Shown here: positions 44,326 to 53,749 of the stretch, in pieces
Layout of the letters: each line of letters begins with the position of its first letter
Position numbering within the stretch: position 1 is the stretch's first letter
Assembly (NCBI RefSeq): GCF_030296555.1
Contig: NZ_AP027728.1
Coordinates: 2,418,001 to 2,482,000 of the forward strand
DNA from: Microbacterium suwonense
GTDB taxonomy: Bacteria > Actinomycetota > Actinomycetes > Actinomycetales > Microbacteriaceae
Direction: 5' to 3'
DNA length: 64,000 nucleotides
Notes under the pieces: generated by a model
Databases searched by the model: none
What the model was told of the DNA's origin: nothing
The model's input: the letters and a program-made list of their open reading frames with translations, nothing else
Made by a program: the position numbers and the translations under genes

Positions 44326-44811
44326 CTACCCGTAGGTGTCCCGTGGGCCCCTTCCGCGCACAACCCGCGGTCCCCACTTCCAGGAGGGAACATCCGGTCC
44401 GATGAAGCGGATGTTCTCGACTCCGGCATCCGGATAGCGATTGCCGATCTCGGTCATGATGACCGCGCGCATGAACTGCAGATTCTTCGCCCAGGCGGTT
44501 GAATCGCACTTGACCGTGAGCACGCCGCGCTCCAGTGCCACCGGCTCGGAGTGCTTCGCCGTGTCGGCTCCGGCCAGCTCTGCCCACTGCCTGACCAGGT
44601 CCTCGGCCGCGAGCGTCTTCTCCCAGCCGGAGTCCTTGGTGAGCTTGGCGAGCACGTCCCCCAGCATGCCCGGGTCGCGTCCCTTGGTGAAGGGCACGTG
44701 ATCGTCGTCGACCACCGTGCGCTGACGGCGCTTCCAGTTCTTCGAGCTCGGCTTGAGCCCGCGCAGCCGCAGATAGGTGGCGACGGTCTCGGGAGGCTGC
44801 GGATCAGTCAT
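44326..44811 (-). CDS. DUF721 (DciA-like) protein
   Basis: The 161-aa protein has the DUF721 domain at the C-terminal side (LVRQWAELAGADTAKHSEPV, LTVKCDSTAWAKNLQFMRAV). In bacteria without DnaC the related DciA loads the replicative helicase. The start overlaps the recF end by 8 bp, in the conserved order dnaN, recF, DUF721, gyrB. The N-terminal part is basic (SSKNWKRRQRT), typical of the actinobacterial form. Confidence 0.88.
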   Translation of the reverse strand: MTDPQPPETVATYLRLRGLKPSSKNWKRRQRTVVDDDHVPFTKGRDPGMLGDVLAKLTKDSGWEKTLAAEDLVRQWAELAGADTAKHSEPVALERGVLTVKCDSTAWAKNLQFMRAVIMTEIGNRYPDAGVENIRFIGPDVPSWKWGPRVVRGRGPRDTYG

Positions 44812-45985
44812 CGGCATCCGTCCTCCCATCCCTGTCGTCGCTGATGGTGCCCGCGTGAATGCGCACCACGTGGCGGTGCAGGGCTTCGGGGATGTCGGCT
44901 TCGACCGCGGCCGTGACGATCACCTGCTCGTAGCCGACGGTGATCGCCGCCAGCCGCTGACGGCGATCGGCGTCCAGCTCGGCGAAGACGTCGTCGAGGA
45001 TCAGCACCGGGTCGCCGGCGGGGGACTCGGCGCGCAGCAGCTCGGCGGATGCCAGCCGCAGCGCCAGCGCCATCGACCACGACTCGCCATGCGAGGCGTA
45101 CCCCTTCACCGGCAGATCGCGCACCCTCAGGATGAGGTCGTCGCGGTGCGGACCGACCAGCGTCAGACCGCGCTCGATCTCCTTCGCACGCTTGGCCTGC
45201 AGAGTGGCACGGAACAGCTCCTCGATGTCGCCGCGCGGATCGGTCGCGGCATCCGCATCCGGTTCCTGCGCCTCTTCGGGGTCGCCGCCGCGCAGCGACA
45301 GCGCCCACTCCAGCTGCGGCCCGTGGTCGGCCCCGGCGATCGCCGAGTACGCCTCGGCCAGCGGGCTCTGCAGATCGGATGCCAGACGGATGCGCGCATG
45401 GATGATCTCGGAGCCCAGCGCGACGAGCTTGTCGTCCCACACATCCAGGGTGGAGAGCCCCTCGCCGCGGACTCCGCGGGCGCGAGCGGATTTCAGCAGC
45501 GCCGTGCGCTGGCGCAGCACCCGGTCGTAGTCGGCGAGCACCCCGGCCATGCGCGGGGTGCGCTGGATCAGCAGCTGATCCGCGAACCTCCGACGCGAGG
45601 ATGGGTCGCCGCGCACGATCTGCAGATCCTCCGGCGCGAACAGCACCACGTGCGCATAGCGAGGAAGCTCGTGCGGCTTCGTCGGCGAACCGTTGATCCG
45701 TGCCTTGTTCGCTCCCTGCCGGTTCAGCTGCACCTCGGCGAGCACGATGCGGCTGCCATGCGCGAGCCGTGCCCGGATGACGGCGAACTCCTGACCTTCG
45801 CGCACCATCGGGGCATCGGACGAGACCCGATGCGAGCCGAGCGTGGCGAGGTACACGATCGCCTCGGCGAGATTCGTCTTGCCCTGGCCGTTGCTGCCGA
45901 CGAGCACGTTCGGCCCGCGGTGCAGGGTCAGATCGGCGGTCGCATAATTGCGGAAATCGACCAGGTTCAGGTGCTCCACAATCAC
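44804..45985 (-). CDS. recF: DNA replication/repair protein RecF
   Basis: SMC-like ATPase that loads RecA at gapped DNA. The 393-aa protein starts at GTG with MIVEHLNLVDFRNYATADLT. The Walker A motif GSNGQGKTNLAEA (about residue 35), signature and Walker B (DPVLILDDVFAELDADRRQR) are all present. It sits 48 bp after dnaN in the standard origin order. Confidence 0.97.
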   Translation of the reverse strand: MIVEHLNLVDFRNYATADLTLHRGPNVLVGSNGQGKTNLAEAIVYLATLGSHRVSSDAPMVREGQEFAVIRARLAHGSRIVLAEVQLNRQGANKARINGSPTKPHELPRYAHVVLFAPEDLQIVRGDPSSRRRFADQLLIQRTPRMAGVLADYDRVLRQRTALLKSARARGVRGEGLSTLDVWDDKLVALGSEIIHARIRLASDLQSPLAEAYSAIAGADHGPQLEWALSLRGGDPEEAQEPDADAATDPRGDIEELFRATLQAKRAKEIERGLTLVGPHRDDLILRVRDLPVKGYASHGESWSMALALRLASAELLRAESPAGDPVLILDDVFAELDADRRQRLAAITVGYEQVIVTAAVEADIPEALHRHVVRIHAGTISDDRDGRTDADD

Positions 45986-46033
45986 GCTGTCAGCCTACCT
46001 TCGGGCCCTGACACCCGAGCTCGAGAGCGCCGA

Positions 46034-47175
46034 TCAGCGCAGGAGCAGGTTCGGCTGCAACAGGTACTTGAACGAGTCCAGGCCGGCCTGGTCGACCGAG
46101 GTCTGACTGGTCACGAGCACCGGGCTGAGCTTGTTGGCGTTGTCGCTGGAGGTGAAGGTCACGCGGGTGAACTCGCTCTTCACAGCACCGAGCGCCTCGA
46201 GCAGGTATTGCGGGTTCAGGCCGAGGGTCACCTCGTCGCCGCCGTTCAGGTGCGCGTCGACCGACTCGGATGCCCGGGCCTGCTCGCTGCCCGAGGCGTC
46301 CATGGTCACCCCGTCCGTGCTGAACGTGAAACGCAGCGGAGCCGACCGGTCCAGCACCAGGGCGACACGACGCACGGCCTCGATGAGTTCGGCGGTGTTG
46401 ACCACCGCGTAGTGGTCGGTCTGCTCGGGGAACAGCCGGCGCACCGGCGGGAAGTTTCCTTGATCAGCAGCGACGTGACGGTCTTGTTACCCGAGGTGAA
46501 GGCGATGATCTCGCGGTCGCCCGCACCCGAGAAGGCGATCTCGATGTTTCCGGCGTGCGCGAACGTCTTTCCGACCTCGGTGAGCGTGCGGGCCGGCACC
46601 AGCGCCGTCTGCTCGGAGCCCTCGCCGTCCCAGGGGACGTCGCGCAGCGAGACGCGGTAGCGGTCGGTGGCGACCATGCTGAGCGTGGTGCCCGAGACCT
46701 CCAGCTGCACGCCGGTGAGCACCGGGGTCACATCGTCGCGGGATGCGGCGAAGGCGACCTGGGCGATCGCGGTGCCGAAGTCCTCAGCCGGGACCACGCC
46801 GGTGGAACCGGTGACCTCGGGGATCGACGGATACTCCTCGACGGGCATGGCGGCGAGCGTGAAGCGTGCGGAGCCGCAGGTGACCGCGATGCCACCGTCT
46901 TCCTCGACGGCGATGTCGATCGGTGCGTTCGGGAGCCGGCTGGCGATGTCGGAGAGCAGCCGGCCATGGACCAGGATCGTGCCCGGCTCGTCGACGTTCG
47001 CCTCGATGGTGGTGCGGGCGGATGCTTCGTAGTCGAAGGCCGAGAGGGTGAGCCCTGCCTCGGATGCCTCGATCAGCACCCCCGCCAGGATCGGCTGCGG
47101 ATTCCGCTGCGGAAGCAGTTTGACGACGAAGGACACAGCCTCGCTGAACACATCGCGGTTGACCTGGAACCTCAC
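46034..47175 (-). CDS. dnaN: DNA polymerase III beta sliding clamp, one missing base
   Basis: The clamp encircles DNA and holds the polymerase. It starts at GTG with MRFQVNRDVFSEAVSFVVKL and has the three-domain clamp fold of about 380 aa, ending in LNPQYLLEALGAVKSEFTRV and SPVLV. The frame breaks at CC, 46458-46459 (plus strand): one added base reads LLIKGNFPPVRRLFPEQTDH, the normal clamp sequence. Essential, so the break is an error. The origin region lies upstream. Confidence 0.97.
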
Positions 47176-47592
47176 GGGCGCTCCCTCGTTGTACTTCACC
47201 CTTCGCAGTGGGCCCACTGCAGGCGATCCCATGCTAGTCGCACCGGATGCCAGGGTCGCTACTGTGCGGCGTCAGCGGCAGAGGTTCCGTCCACATCTCT
47301 CTGGTGATCGGATCGCGCTATTCAGATGGAGATCTCTTAACGGTGTTAACAACTGTGGATTCTGTGGATAAGTCGGTGGATATCAGCAGAGAGTAGGTAA
47401 CTACATCCGTGTGAGATGTGGAAGCCCTGAGGAATCCGGGGGTTTCGAGGGATTGAGGCTCCGAAGTGTGATCGGAAGTTATCCACAGGCGAGAGCGATC
47501 GACGGCATCCGAAGCTCAGATTTCCACATGTTATCCACAGCCCCTGCGGACAACTGACGTGTTCCCGCGGAACGACAGGCGTGTCGCGGCGA
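47176..47592. other. oriC: Chromosomal replication origin (oriC)
   Basis: The dnaA-dnaN gap holds perfect DnaA boxes TGTGGATAA (47363-47371), TTATCCACA (47479-47487) and TTATCCACA (47531-47539), with near matches at 47354, 47376 and 47521. A short AT-richer stretch with GTGTTAACAACTG at 47343-47355 may be the unwinding element. The place between dnaA and dnaN is the usual actinobacterial oriC. Confidence 0.88.
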
Positions 47593-48981
47593 TCAGCGCC
47601 GGCTGATCTGCGTGGTGATCTCGGTGACCTGGTTGTAGATCGAGCGGCGCTCCTTCATGAGCTCGCTGATCTTCTTGCACGCGTACATCACCGTGGTGTG
47701 GTCGCGGTTGCCGAACAGCTGACCGATCTTCGGCAGCGAGAGGCTGGTGCGCTCACGACACAGATACATGGCGATCTGCCTGGCAATGGCGATCTGCTGC
47801 GACCGGCTCGAGCCGTACAGGTCGTCGACGGTGAGCTTGAAGTACGCCGCCGTCGACGTGATGATGTCGGTCGGCGAGATGACGTTGTCCTCGGTGGTGT
47901 CGACGATGTCGCGCAGCACGGTCTGAGCGAGCGAGATGTCCAGCGCCGACCGGTTCAGGCTCGCGAAGGCCGAGACGCGGATGAGTGCGCCCTCCAGTTC
48001 GCGGATGTTGGAGGAGACGACGGTGGCGATGTATTCGAGCACCTCATCGGGGATGTGCAGCGAATCGCTCTGCGCCTTCTTGCGGAGGATCGCGATGCGC
48101 GTCTCGAGGTCGGGCGCCTGCACATCGGTGATCAGGCCCCACTCGAAGCGGCTGCGCATGCGGTCCTCGAAGCCGGTGAGCAGCTTGGGCGCCACATCGC
48201 TGGTGATGACGACCTGCTTGTTGTGATCGTGCAGCTGGTTGAAGGTGTGGAAGAACGCCTCCTGCGTCTCCGCACGACCCTGCAGGAACTGGATGTCGTC
48301 GATCATCAGGATGTCGACCTCGCGATACCGGCCCTGGAACGCAGCGCCCCGGTTGTTCGCGATCGAGTTGATGAAGTCGTTCGTGAACTCCTCGCTGGAG
48401 ACGTAGCGCACCTTCACGCCGGCGTACAGCGACTGCGCGTAGTCGCCGATGGCGTGCAGCAGGTGCGTCTTGCCGAGACCGGAGTCGCCGTAGATGAACA
48501 GCGGGTTGTAGGCCTTGGCGGGCGCTTCGGCGACGGCGACGGCGGCCGCGTGTGCGAAGCGGTTGGACTGCCCGATCACGAAGTTGTCGAAGGTGTACTT
48601 CGGATTCAGCCGGGATTCGTGGCGTGGTGCGGGCGGCCCATCGATCGGGGGCTCGCTGGTCGCTGCCGTCGCCGTGAAGTCCGGCACCGAGATGGGTGCG
48701 GTCGGCTGGTCGGCCAGCTCGTGATTGACGACCGTGCGATAGGAGGTGACCTCTTCGCCGATCGCAGAGAGGGCATCCATGAGCGGGATCCGCAGACGCT
48801 TGTTGATCTGTGCGGCGGTCAGGTCGTTGGGAACGTCGAGGTAGAGCACACCACCCATGACGCCGGCGGGGACGACCAGGCTGAGAAAGCCATGCAGCTG
48901 CGGCGAGACGCGCTCATCTTCGGAGAGGCGCTCGAGCAGTGTCGACCAGATCGGCACATCGGGGTGGGCTGCAGTGGTCAT
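47593..48981 (-). CDS. dnaA: Chromosomal replication initiator DnaA
   Basis: The 462-aa initiator binds DnaA boxes and opens the origin. It begins MTTAAHPDVPIWSTLLERLS, has the AAA+ Walker A GDSGLGKTHLLHAIG, Walker B ILMIDDIQFL, and the C-terminal DNA-binding box FGNRDHTTVMYACKKI with the DnaA signature. It is divergent from rpmH. DnaA boxes on both sides suggest autoregulation. Confidence 0.98.
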   Translation of the reverse strand: MTTAAHPDVPIWSTLLERLSEDERVSPQLHGFLSLVVPAGVMGGVLYLDVPNDLTAAQINKRLRIPLMDALSAIGEEVTSYRTVVNHELADQPTAPISVPDFTATAATSEPPIDGPPAPRHESRLNPKYTFDNFVIGQSNRFAHAAAVAVAEAPAKAYNPLFIYGDSGLGKTHLLHAIGDYAQSLYAGVKVRYVSSEEFTNDFINSIANNRGAAFQGRYREVDILMIDDIQFLQGRAETQEAFFHTFNQLHDHNKQVVITSDVAPKLLTGFEDRMRSRFEWGLITDVQAPDLETRIAILRKKAQSDSLHIPDEVLEYIATVVSSNIRELEGALIRVSAFASLNRSALDISLAQTVLRDIVDTTEDNVISPTDIITSTAAYFKLTVDDLYGSSRSQQIAIARQIAMYLCRERTSLSLPKIGQLFGNRDHTTVMYACKKISELMKERRSIYNQVTEITTQISRR

Positions 48982-49030
48982 GTTGCTCCGGGCGAGTTGT
49001 GGAAAGGGCGCTCGAAGCGAGATCTCCCCC

Positions 49031-49140
49031 TGTGGATAACGTTGGATGCCACGGTAGTCATCGCATCGCCGAACAGCAAGCCGTCCGCGGAAAGACGCGG
49101 GTGTGTCGCGAGGGGCGCGTGCGTGTGGTGTTGTGGATAA
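49031..49140. promoter_or_regulatory. DnaA boxes in the dnaA-rpmH gap
   Basis: Two perfect boxes TGTGGATAA (49031-49039 and 49132-49140) lie upstream of dnaA. They probably regulate dnaA and may extend the origin. Confidence 0.8.
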
Positions 49141-49223
49141 TGGGTGTGCGCAACCGGCGGGCGGCAGAGCGGCATCCGTCGGTGGATTTGCTCTGCGCGA
49201 CGGCAGGTCGTACCCTTAATCGG

Positions 49224-49250
49224 TTGACTTATGCCTTCTGGCAGTACCCT
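49224..49250 (+). promoter_or_regulatory. Putative rpmH promoter
   Basis: TTGACT (49224-49229) and TACCCT (49245-49250), 15 bp apart, about 50 bp before rpmH. Spacing is short but the hexamers fit actinobacterial housekeeping promoters. Confidence 0.5.
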
Positions 49251-49300
49251 CTGTCTCCGGATGAAAACAGCCCGGCGACAACCAGTTCCGGAGTGATTCC

Positions 49301-49438
49301 ATGACCAAGCGCACCTTCCAGCCCAACAACCGTCGTCGCGCGAAGAAGCACGGGTTCCGTGCTCGCATGCGCACCCGCGCCGGCCGCGCCATCCTCTCGG
49401 CCCGCCGCGCGAAGGGCCGCGCTGAGCTCTCGGCGTAA
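49301..49438 (+). CDS. rpmH: 50S ribosomal protein L34
   Basis: The 45-aa protein, [20 protein letters not shown] and on, is the universal L34 sequence. It is the first gene of the rpmH-rnpA-yidD-yidC-jag run. GGAGTGATTCC precedes the ATG. Confidence 0.98.
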   Translation: MTKRTFQPNNRRRAKKHGFRARMRTRAGRAILSARRAKGRAELSA

Positions 49439-49457
49439 GCCGCCGCTCGGACCCTCC

Positions 49458-49808
49458 GTGCTCGCCCGGCAGAACCGTCTCACACGCGGCGTCGACTACC
49501 GTCAGGTTGTCCGCCGAGGGAGGCGCTGTGGAGGGCGGCAACTGGTGACCTCCCTGCTCTCCTCGTCTGAGGGCGGAGCACCGCGGTTCGGGTTCATCAT
49601 CAGCAAGCAGGTAGGAACCGCCGTGGTTCGGAACACCGTTCGTCGCCGTCTGAAGGCGGTGTGCGCGGAGTTCCTCGATCGGGTTCCCGAGGGCACGGAT
49701 GTCGTCATCCGTGCCCTTCCCGCATCCGCCACCGCCGATTTCTGGGAACTGCGCGCCGGCGTCGATCGCTGCCTGAACCGCCTTCTGGCAGAGTCGGTGC
49801 GGGCATGA
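49458..49808 (+). CDS. rnpA: Ribonuclease P protein component
   Basis: The 116-aa basic protein assists the RNase P RNA in 5' tRNA maturation. It starts at GTG with MLARQNRLTRGVDYRQVVRR; the conserved RNR box appears as AVVRNTVRRRLKAVC. It lies 19 bp after rpmH and overlaps yidD by 4 bp. Confidence 0.95.
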   Translation: MLARQNRLTRGVDYRQVVRRGRRCGGRQLVTSLLSSSEGGAPRFGFIISKQVGTAVVRNTVRRRLKAVCAEFLDRVPEGTDVVIRALPASATADFWELRAGVDRCLNRLLAESVRA

Positions 49809-50155
49809 GCGCACTGCCGTCGTACGCCTTCGGAACCGCGCGATTCCAGGCATCCGATCTGCTGCGCGGCATCGTGCTGCTGCCGCGCAATGCCGTTCTC
49901 GCGTTCCTGGTCGCGTATCGAGCAGTGATCTCTCCCCTGTATGGGGAGGTATGCAGGTATTACCCGTCCTGTTCCGCATACGCTGTAGGTGCGGTTCAGC
50001 AGCATGGCGCGGTATGGGGGACGATCCAGTCCGCCTGGCGCATCCTGCGTTGCAATCCGTGGAGCAAGGGCGGCGTTGACGACGTTCGCCCGCACGCTCA
50101 TTTCCGTTACGAACTGACTCCGCAGGGATTCGTCGTACCCCCTCGAAAGGACTGA
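49805..50155 (+). CDS. yidD: Membrane protein insertion efficiency factor YidD
   Basis: The 116-aa protein has the YidD core YRAVISPLYGEVCRYYPSCS, AYAVGAVQQHG and RCNPWSKGGVDDV, with conserved Cys residues. It helps YidC in membrane insertion. It overlaps rnpA (ATGA) and is followed after 3 bp by yidC. Confidence 0.95.
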   Translation: MSALPSYAFGTARFQASDLLRGIVLLPRNAVLAFLVAYRAVISPLYGEVCRYYPSCSAYAVGAVQQHGAVWGTIQSAWRILRCNPWSKGGVDDVRPHAHFRYELTPQGFVVPPRKD

Positions 50156-50158
50156 ACA

Positions 50159-51229
50159 GTGGGTCTTGACCTTCTGCTCGCAAGCACCGCCACCGCCGCC
50201 GCGGATGACTCCGGAGCCGGTTTCGACCTGCTCGGCACCATCCTCTGGCCGCTGAAGTGGGCGGTGGAGCTGATCCTGGTGGCCTGGCACTGGCTGCTAA
50301 CCGTGGTGGGCATGGCCCCGGCATCCGGCGTCACCTGGGTGCTGTCGATCGTCGGCCTGGTGATCGTGGTTCGCGCGGCGGTCTTCCCGCTGTTCGTGAA
50401 GCAGATCAAGAGTCAGCGCAAGATGATGGAAATCGCTCCTCAACTGCGGAAAGTCCAGGAGAAGTACAAGGGTAAGCGCGATCAGCTGAGTCGCGAGGCC
50501 ATGAGTCGCGAGACCATGGCGCTCTACAAGAAGCACGGCACGACGCCGGTGTCGAGCTGTCTGCCGATGATCGTGCAGATGCCGATCTTCTTCGCGCTCT
50601 TCAGTGTGCTGCGCGATGTGGGGACGCACGCCAAGGCCGGCGGTGGCGGGGTCGGGATGCTGACGCCTGATCTGACCAAGGAGTTCTACGACGCCAAACT
50701 GCTTGGCACGGTCTCGCTGCACGAGACGCTGGGCGATGCCTGGAGCGCGCAGAACACCCCGGCGATCGTGCTGCTGGTGATCCTGGTCGTGCTGATGATC
50801 GGCTCGCAGTTCTTCACCCAGCTGCAGATCATCTCGAAGAACCTGTCGCCCGAGGCCAAGACCGGCCAGGCGTACCAGATGCAGAAGATCATGCTCTACA
50901 TCCTGCCGCTGGGCTTCATCTTCTCGGGTGTCTTCTTCCCGCTCGGCGTCGTCGTGTACTGGTTCGTGTCGAACCTGTGGACCATGGCACAGCAGTTCCT
51001 GGTGATCCGCGAGATGCCGACTCCGGGTTCCGAGGCCGCGCGTGCCCGTGAGGAGCGCCTCGCGCGCAAGGGCAAGGCGATCGACTCGGATGGCAAGGTC
51101 GTGCCGATGGCGGTGTATCAGGCTGAGCAGCAGCGCCTGCTCGAAGAGGCTGAGCGCGCCAAGCAGCAGGCGCCGAAGCGAGAGCAGCCGATGAGCAAGA
51201 AGCGTGCGAAGAAGAAGGGATCGAACTGA
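50159..51229 (+). CDS. yidC: Membrane protein insertase YidC
   Basis: The 356-aa insertase starts at GTG (MGLDLLLASTATAAADDSGA). It has about five helices (WVLSIVGLVIVVRAAVFPLF, the VSSCLPMIVQMPIFFALFSV region, GFIFSGVFFPLGVVVYWFVS) and a charged C-terminal tail ending SKKRAKKKG. The cytoplasmic loop QIKSQRKMMEIAPQLRKVQE is typical. The stop overlaps the jag start (TGATG). Confidence 0.96.
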   Translation: MGLDLLLASTATAAADDSGAGFDLLGTILWPLKWAVELILVAWHWLLTVVGMAPASGVTWVLSIVGLVIVVRAAVFPLFVKQIKSQRKMMEIAPQLRKVQEKYKGKRDQLSREAMSRETMALYKKHGTTPVSSCLPMIVQMPIFFALFSVLRDVGTHAKAGGGGVGMLTPDLTKEFYDAKLLGTVSLHETLGDAWSAQNTPAIVLLVILVVLMIGSQFFTQLQIISKNLSPEAKTGQAYQMQKIMLYILPLGFIFSGVFFPLGVVVYWFVSNLWTMAQQFLVIREMPTPGSEAARAREERLARKGKAIDSDGKVVPMAVYQAEQQRLLEEAERAKQQAPKREQPMSKKRAKKKGSN

Positions 51230-51723
51230 TGGTCACTGAAGAGCTGAAGTCATCCGCGGAGTCGACGGTTGAGGAACTCGAGCGGGAGGGCGACATCGCT
51301 GCCGACTTCCTGGAAGAGCTGCTCGACATCGCGGACATCGACGGCGATCTGAACCTGGATGTGCGGCAGGGTCGTGCCTACGTCTCGGTCGAGGCTGAGG
51401 GCGATTCCTTGTCCACGCTCTCCGCGCCGGAGACCGTGCAGGCCCTTCAGGAGCTGACGCGTCTGGCGGTGCAGAGCAAGACCGGTTCGTTCTCGCGGAT
51501 GATCCTCGACGTCGGCGGGTCGCGCGATGCGCGTCGTCGTCAGCTCGAGGCGTTGGTGGATACGGCGGTGGAGAAGCTGGATGCGGGTGCGAGCCAGGCG
51601 TCGCTGCCGGCGATGTCGAGCTATGAGCGCAAGCTGGTGCACGACATCGTGTCCGACCGCGGACTGGTCTCGGAGTCCTACGGCGAGGGTGCCGACCGTC
51701 ACACGGTGATCTCCCGCGGCTGA
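51229..51723 (+). CDS. R3H domain protein Jag/KhpB-like
   Basis: The 164-aa RNA-binding protein has a KH-like middle (ADFLEELLDIADIDGDLNLD, LTRLAVQSKTGSFSRMILDV) and an R3H domain (LPAMSSYERKLVHDIVSDRG with the Arg-x3-His pattern). It follows yidC by translational overlap, the standard order. Confidence 0.93.
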   Translation: MVTEELKSSAESTVEELEREGDIAADFLEELLDIADIDGDLNLDVRQGRAYVSVEAEGDSLSTLSAPETVQALQELTRLAVQSKTGSFSRMILDVGGSRDARRRQLEALVDTAVEKLDAGASQASLPAMSSYERKLVHDIVSDRGLVSESYGEGADRHTVISRG

Positions 51724-51745
51724 GACCGCTCCGGGTTCCTCGGGA

Positions 51746-51761
51746 TGTTTCACGTGAAACG
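51746..51761. promoter_or_regulatory. parS: parS site 1
   Basis: TGTTTCACGTGAAACG holds the perfect 14-bp centre GTTTCACGTGAAAC (51747-51760), the ParB-binding site, between jag and rsmG. Confidence 0.95.
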
Positions 51762-51770
51762 GGTTCCCCT

Positions 51771-51913
51771 CGGTCGTTGAGCGAGCGAAGCCCCTCCCGG
51801 TCGTTGAGCGAGCGAAGCGAGACGAAACGCCCCCGCTCGCCGACACAGCCCGGTCGTTGAGCGACCGAAGCCCCTCCCGGTCGTTGAGCGAGCGAAGCGA
51901 GACGAAACGCCCT
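51771..51913. repeat. Palindromic-family repeat array 1
   Basis: Two 62-63-bp units (51771-51833 and 51851-51913), 80 bp apart, differ by one base. Each contains two copies of the GGTCGTTGAGCGAGCGAAGC motif that recurs over 52.6-54.6 kb. Confidence 0.9.
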
Positions 51914-51938
51914 TCCCCACCGATCAGAAAGCCCACGC

Positions 51939-52562
51939 ATGACTCCCGCCGCCATCGAGACCGAACCGTCTGCCGCGGCCGACCTCTTCGGTGAACGTAT
52001 CCCCCTGGCCCGCCAGTTCACTTCGGCACTCGCTGAGGAGGGGGAGTTGCGGGGTCTCATCGGCCCATTGGAATTGCCGCGGCTCTGGACTCGGCACATC
52101 CTGAACTCTGCGATCGCCGCACCGCTGTTTCATGGTTCCGTTGCAGATGTCGGCTCCGGGGCGGGCCTGCCAGGTGTGGTGCTGGCGATCGCGAGACCTG
52201 ACGTGCAATGGACGCTCATCGAGCCGATGGAGCGACGTGTCACATGGCTGAACGAGCAGATCGAGGCACTGGGCTTGGAGAATGCCCGGGTGATGCGCGC
52301 ACGGGCCGAAGATGTCGGCCTTGAGTTCGATGTTGTCACCGCCCGGGCGGTCAGTGCGCTGCGCACCCTGGTGCCGATCACTGCACCGCTCGTGAAGGAC
52401 GGCGGCGAGCTGATCTTCCTCAAGGGTCAGAACGTCGGTGCCGAGATCGACGCCGCACAGAAGGTGCTGAAGAAGCACAAGGTGACGGGTGTCTCGGTCG
52501 AGATCCTCGGTGAGGGTGTTCTCATGGAGCCCACCAGGGTCTTCCGCGCGCGAGTTCGTTGA
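51939..52562 (+). CDS. rsmG: 16S rRNA (guanine-527-N7)-methyltransferase RsmG
   Basis: The 207-aa methyltransferase has the AdoMet motif GSVADVGSGAGLPGVVLAIA, then ARPDVQWTLIEPMERRVTWL and ARVMRARAEDVG. C-terminal KGQNVGAEIDAAQKVLKKHK is typical. It lies between two parS sites in the conserved jag, rsmG, parA, parB order, here separated from parA by repeat arrays. Confidence 0.95.
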   Translation: MTPAAIETEPSAAADLFGERIPLARQFTSALAEEGELRGLIGPLELPRLWTRHILNSAIAAPLFHGSVADVGSGAGLPGVVLAIARPDVQWTLIEPMERRVTWLNEQIEALGLENARVMRARAEDVGLEFDVVTARAVSALRTLVPITAPLVKDGGELIFLKGQNVGAEIDAAQKVLKKHKVTGVSVEILGEGVLMEPTRVFRARVR

Positions 52563-52566
52563 CACC

Positions 52567-52580
52567 GTTTCACGTGAAAC
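52567..52580. promoter_or_regulatory. parS: parS site 2
   Basis: Perfect GTTTCACGTGAAAC a few bases after the rsmG stop. Confidence 0.95.
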
Positions 52581-52586
52581 GCCCCC

Positions 52587-53331
52587 CGGTCGTTGAGCGA
52601 GCGCAGCGAGTCGAAACGCGGATGCGCAACGGGGGCCATTTCGTCTCGTCGCTTCGCTCCTCGCTCAATGACCGCTTCTTCCTCGGTCGTTGAGCGAGCG
52701 AAGCGAGTCGAAACGTACGGTTTCACGTGGAACATCCGCATTTCGTCTCGTCGCTCCGCTCCTCGCTCAATGATCGGTTCTTCCTCGGTCGTTGAGCGAG
52801 CGCAGCGAGTCGAAACGTCGTCCTGATGCACGTGGGGCTCTCCTCCGGTCGTTGAGCGAGCAACGCGAGTCGAAACGAGGATGCGCAACGGGGGCCATTT
52901 CGTCTCGTCACTTCGCTCCTCGCTCAATGACCGGTTCTGCTCCGGTCGTTGAGCGAGCAACGCGAGTCGAAATGGCGTCCTGATGAACGTGGGATCATTT
53001 CGTCTCGTCGCTCCGCTCCTCGCTCAATGATCGGTTCTTCCTCGGTCGTTGAGCGAGCGAAGCGAGTCGAAACGTCGTCCTGATGCACGTGGGGCTCTCC
53101 TCCGGTCGTTGAGCGAGCAACGCGAGTCGAAACGAGGATGCGCAACGGGGGCCATTTCGTCTCGTCGCTCCGCTCCTCGCTCAATGACCGGTTCTGCTCC
53201 GGTCGTTGAGCGAGCAACGCGAGTCGAAATGGCGTCCTGATGAACGTGGGATCATTTCGTCTCGTCGCTCCGCTCCTCGCTCAATGACCGGTTCTTCCTC
53301 GGTCGTTGAGCGAGCGAAGCGAGTCGAAACG
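52587..53331. repeat. Palindromic-family repeat array 2
   Basis: About nine forward motifs (GGTCGTTGAGCGAGC...) and six reverse motifs (GCTCCTCGCTCAATGA...) alternate, so neighbours form inverted pairs with short unique spacers. A tandem duplication of 257 bp is seen (units starting near 52816 and 53073). A parS-like GTTTCACGTGGAAC lies at 52720-52733. No gene is present. Confidence 0.9.
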
Positions 53332-53365
53332 CCCAAAGCACGGTAACTCTCCCTGCACAATCGAC

Positions 53366-53379
53366 GTTTCACGTGAAAC
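53366..53379. promoter_or_regulatory. parS: parS site 3
   Basis: Perfect GTTTCACGTGAAAC just before the GIY-YIG gene. Confidence 0.95.
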
Positions 53380-53437
53380 TTCCACAGACAGTGGGATGTG
53401 GGCATAGCGGCGTTCTTCCCCTGCCTACGCTCTCACC

Positions 53438-53749
53438 ATGACCGGCTACACGTACATTCTTCGATGCTCCGACGGAACGTTCTACGCGGGCAGCACTCGT
53501 GAGCTCGACGTACGCCTGACGTCGCACGCACAAGGGATGGGCAGTGACTACACAGCGTGCCGCCTCCCACTGGAACTCGTCTGGTTCGCGGAGTTCGATC
53601 GCATTGATGAGGCATTCGGGCTGGAGAAGCGCATCCAAGGGTGGAGTCACGCCAAGCGGCTCGCCTTCATCGAGGGCGGGTTCGACGCGATCAAGGGATG
53701 GAGCGCGCGCGAGCGCAAGCTTCGCAAGGCAACGGACCCCGGTCGTTGA
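53438..53749 (+). CDS. GIY-YIG nuclease family protein embedded in repeat arrays
   Basis: The 103-aa protein is a single GIY-YIG domain of the UPF0213 type: YTYILRCSDGTFYAGSTREL is the GIY...YIG equivalent, with catalytic Arg in ELDVRLTSHAQGMGSDYT and Glu in GLEKRIQGWSHAKRLAFIEG. Its stop codon (53747-53749) lies inside the first motif of repeat array 3, and array 2 ends about 107 bp before it. The family includes structure-selective or repair nucleases. A link with the repeats is inference. Confidence 0.88.
   Translation: MTGYTYILRCSDGTFYAGSTRELDVRLTSHAQGMGSDYTACRLPLELVWFAEFDRIDEAFGLEKRIQGWSHAKRLAFIEGGFDAIKGWSARERKLRKATDPGR

Noticed and set aside
42083..47175. gyrB and dnaN as pseudogenes
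   Set aside because: Both are essential and become normal with one added base; sequencing error is more likely.
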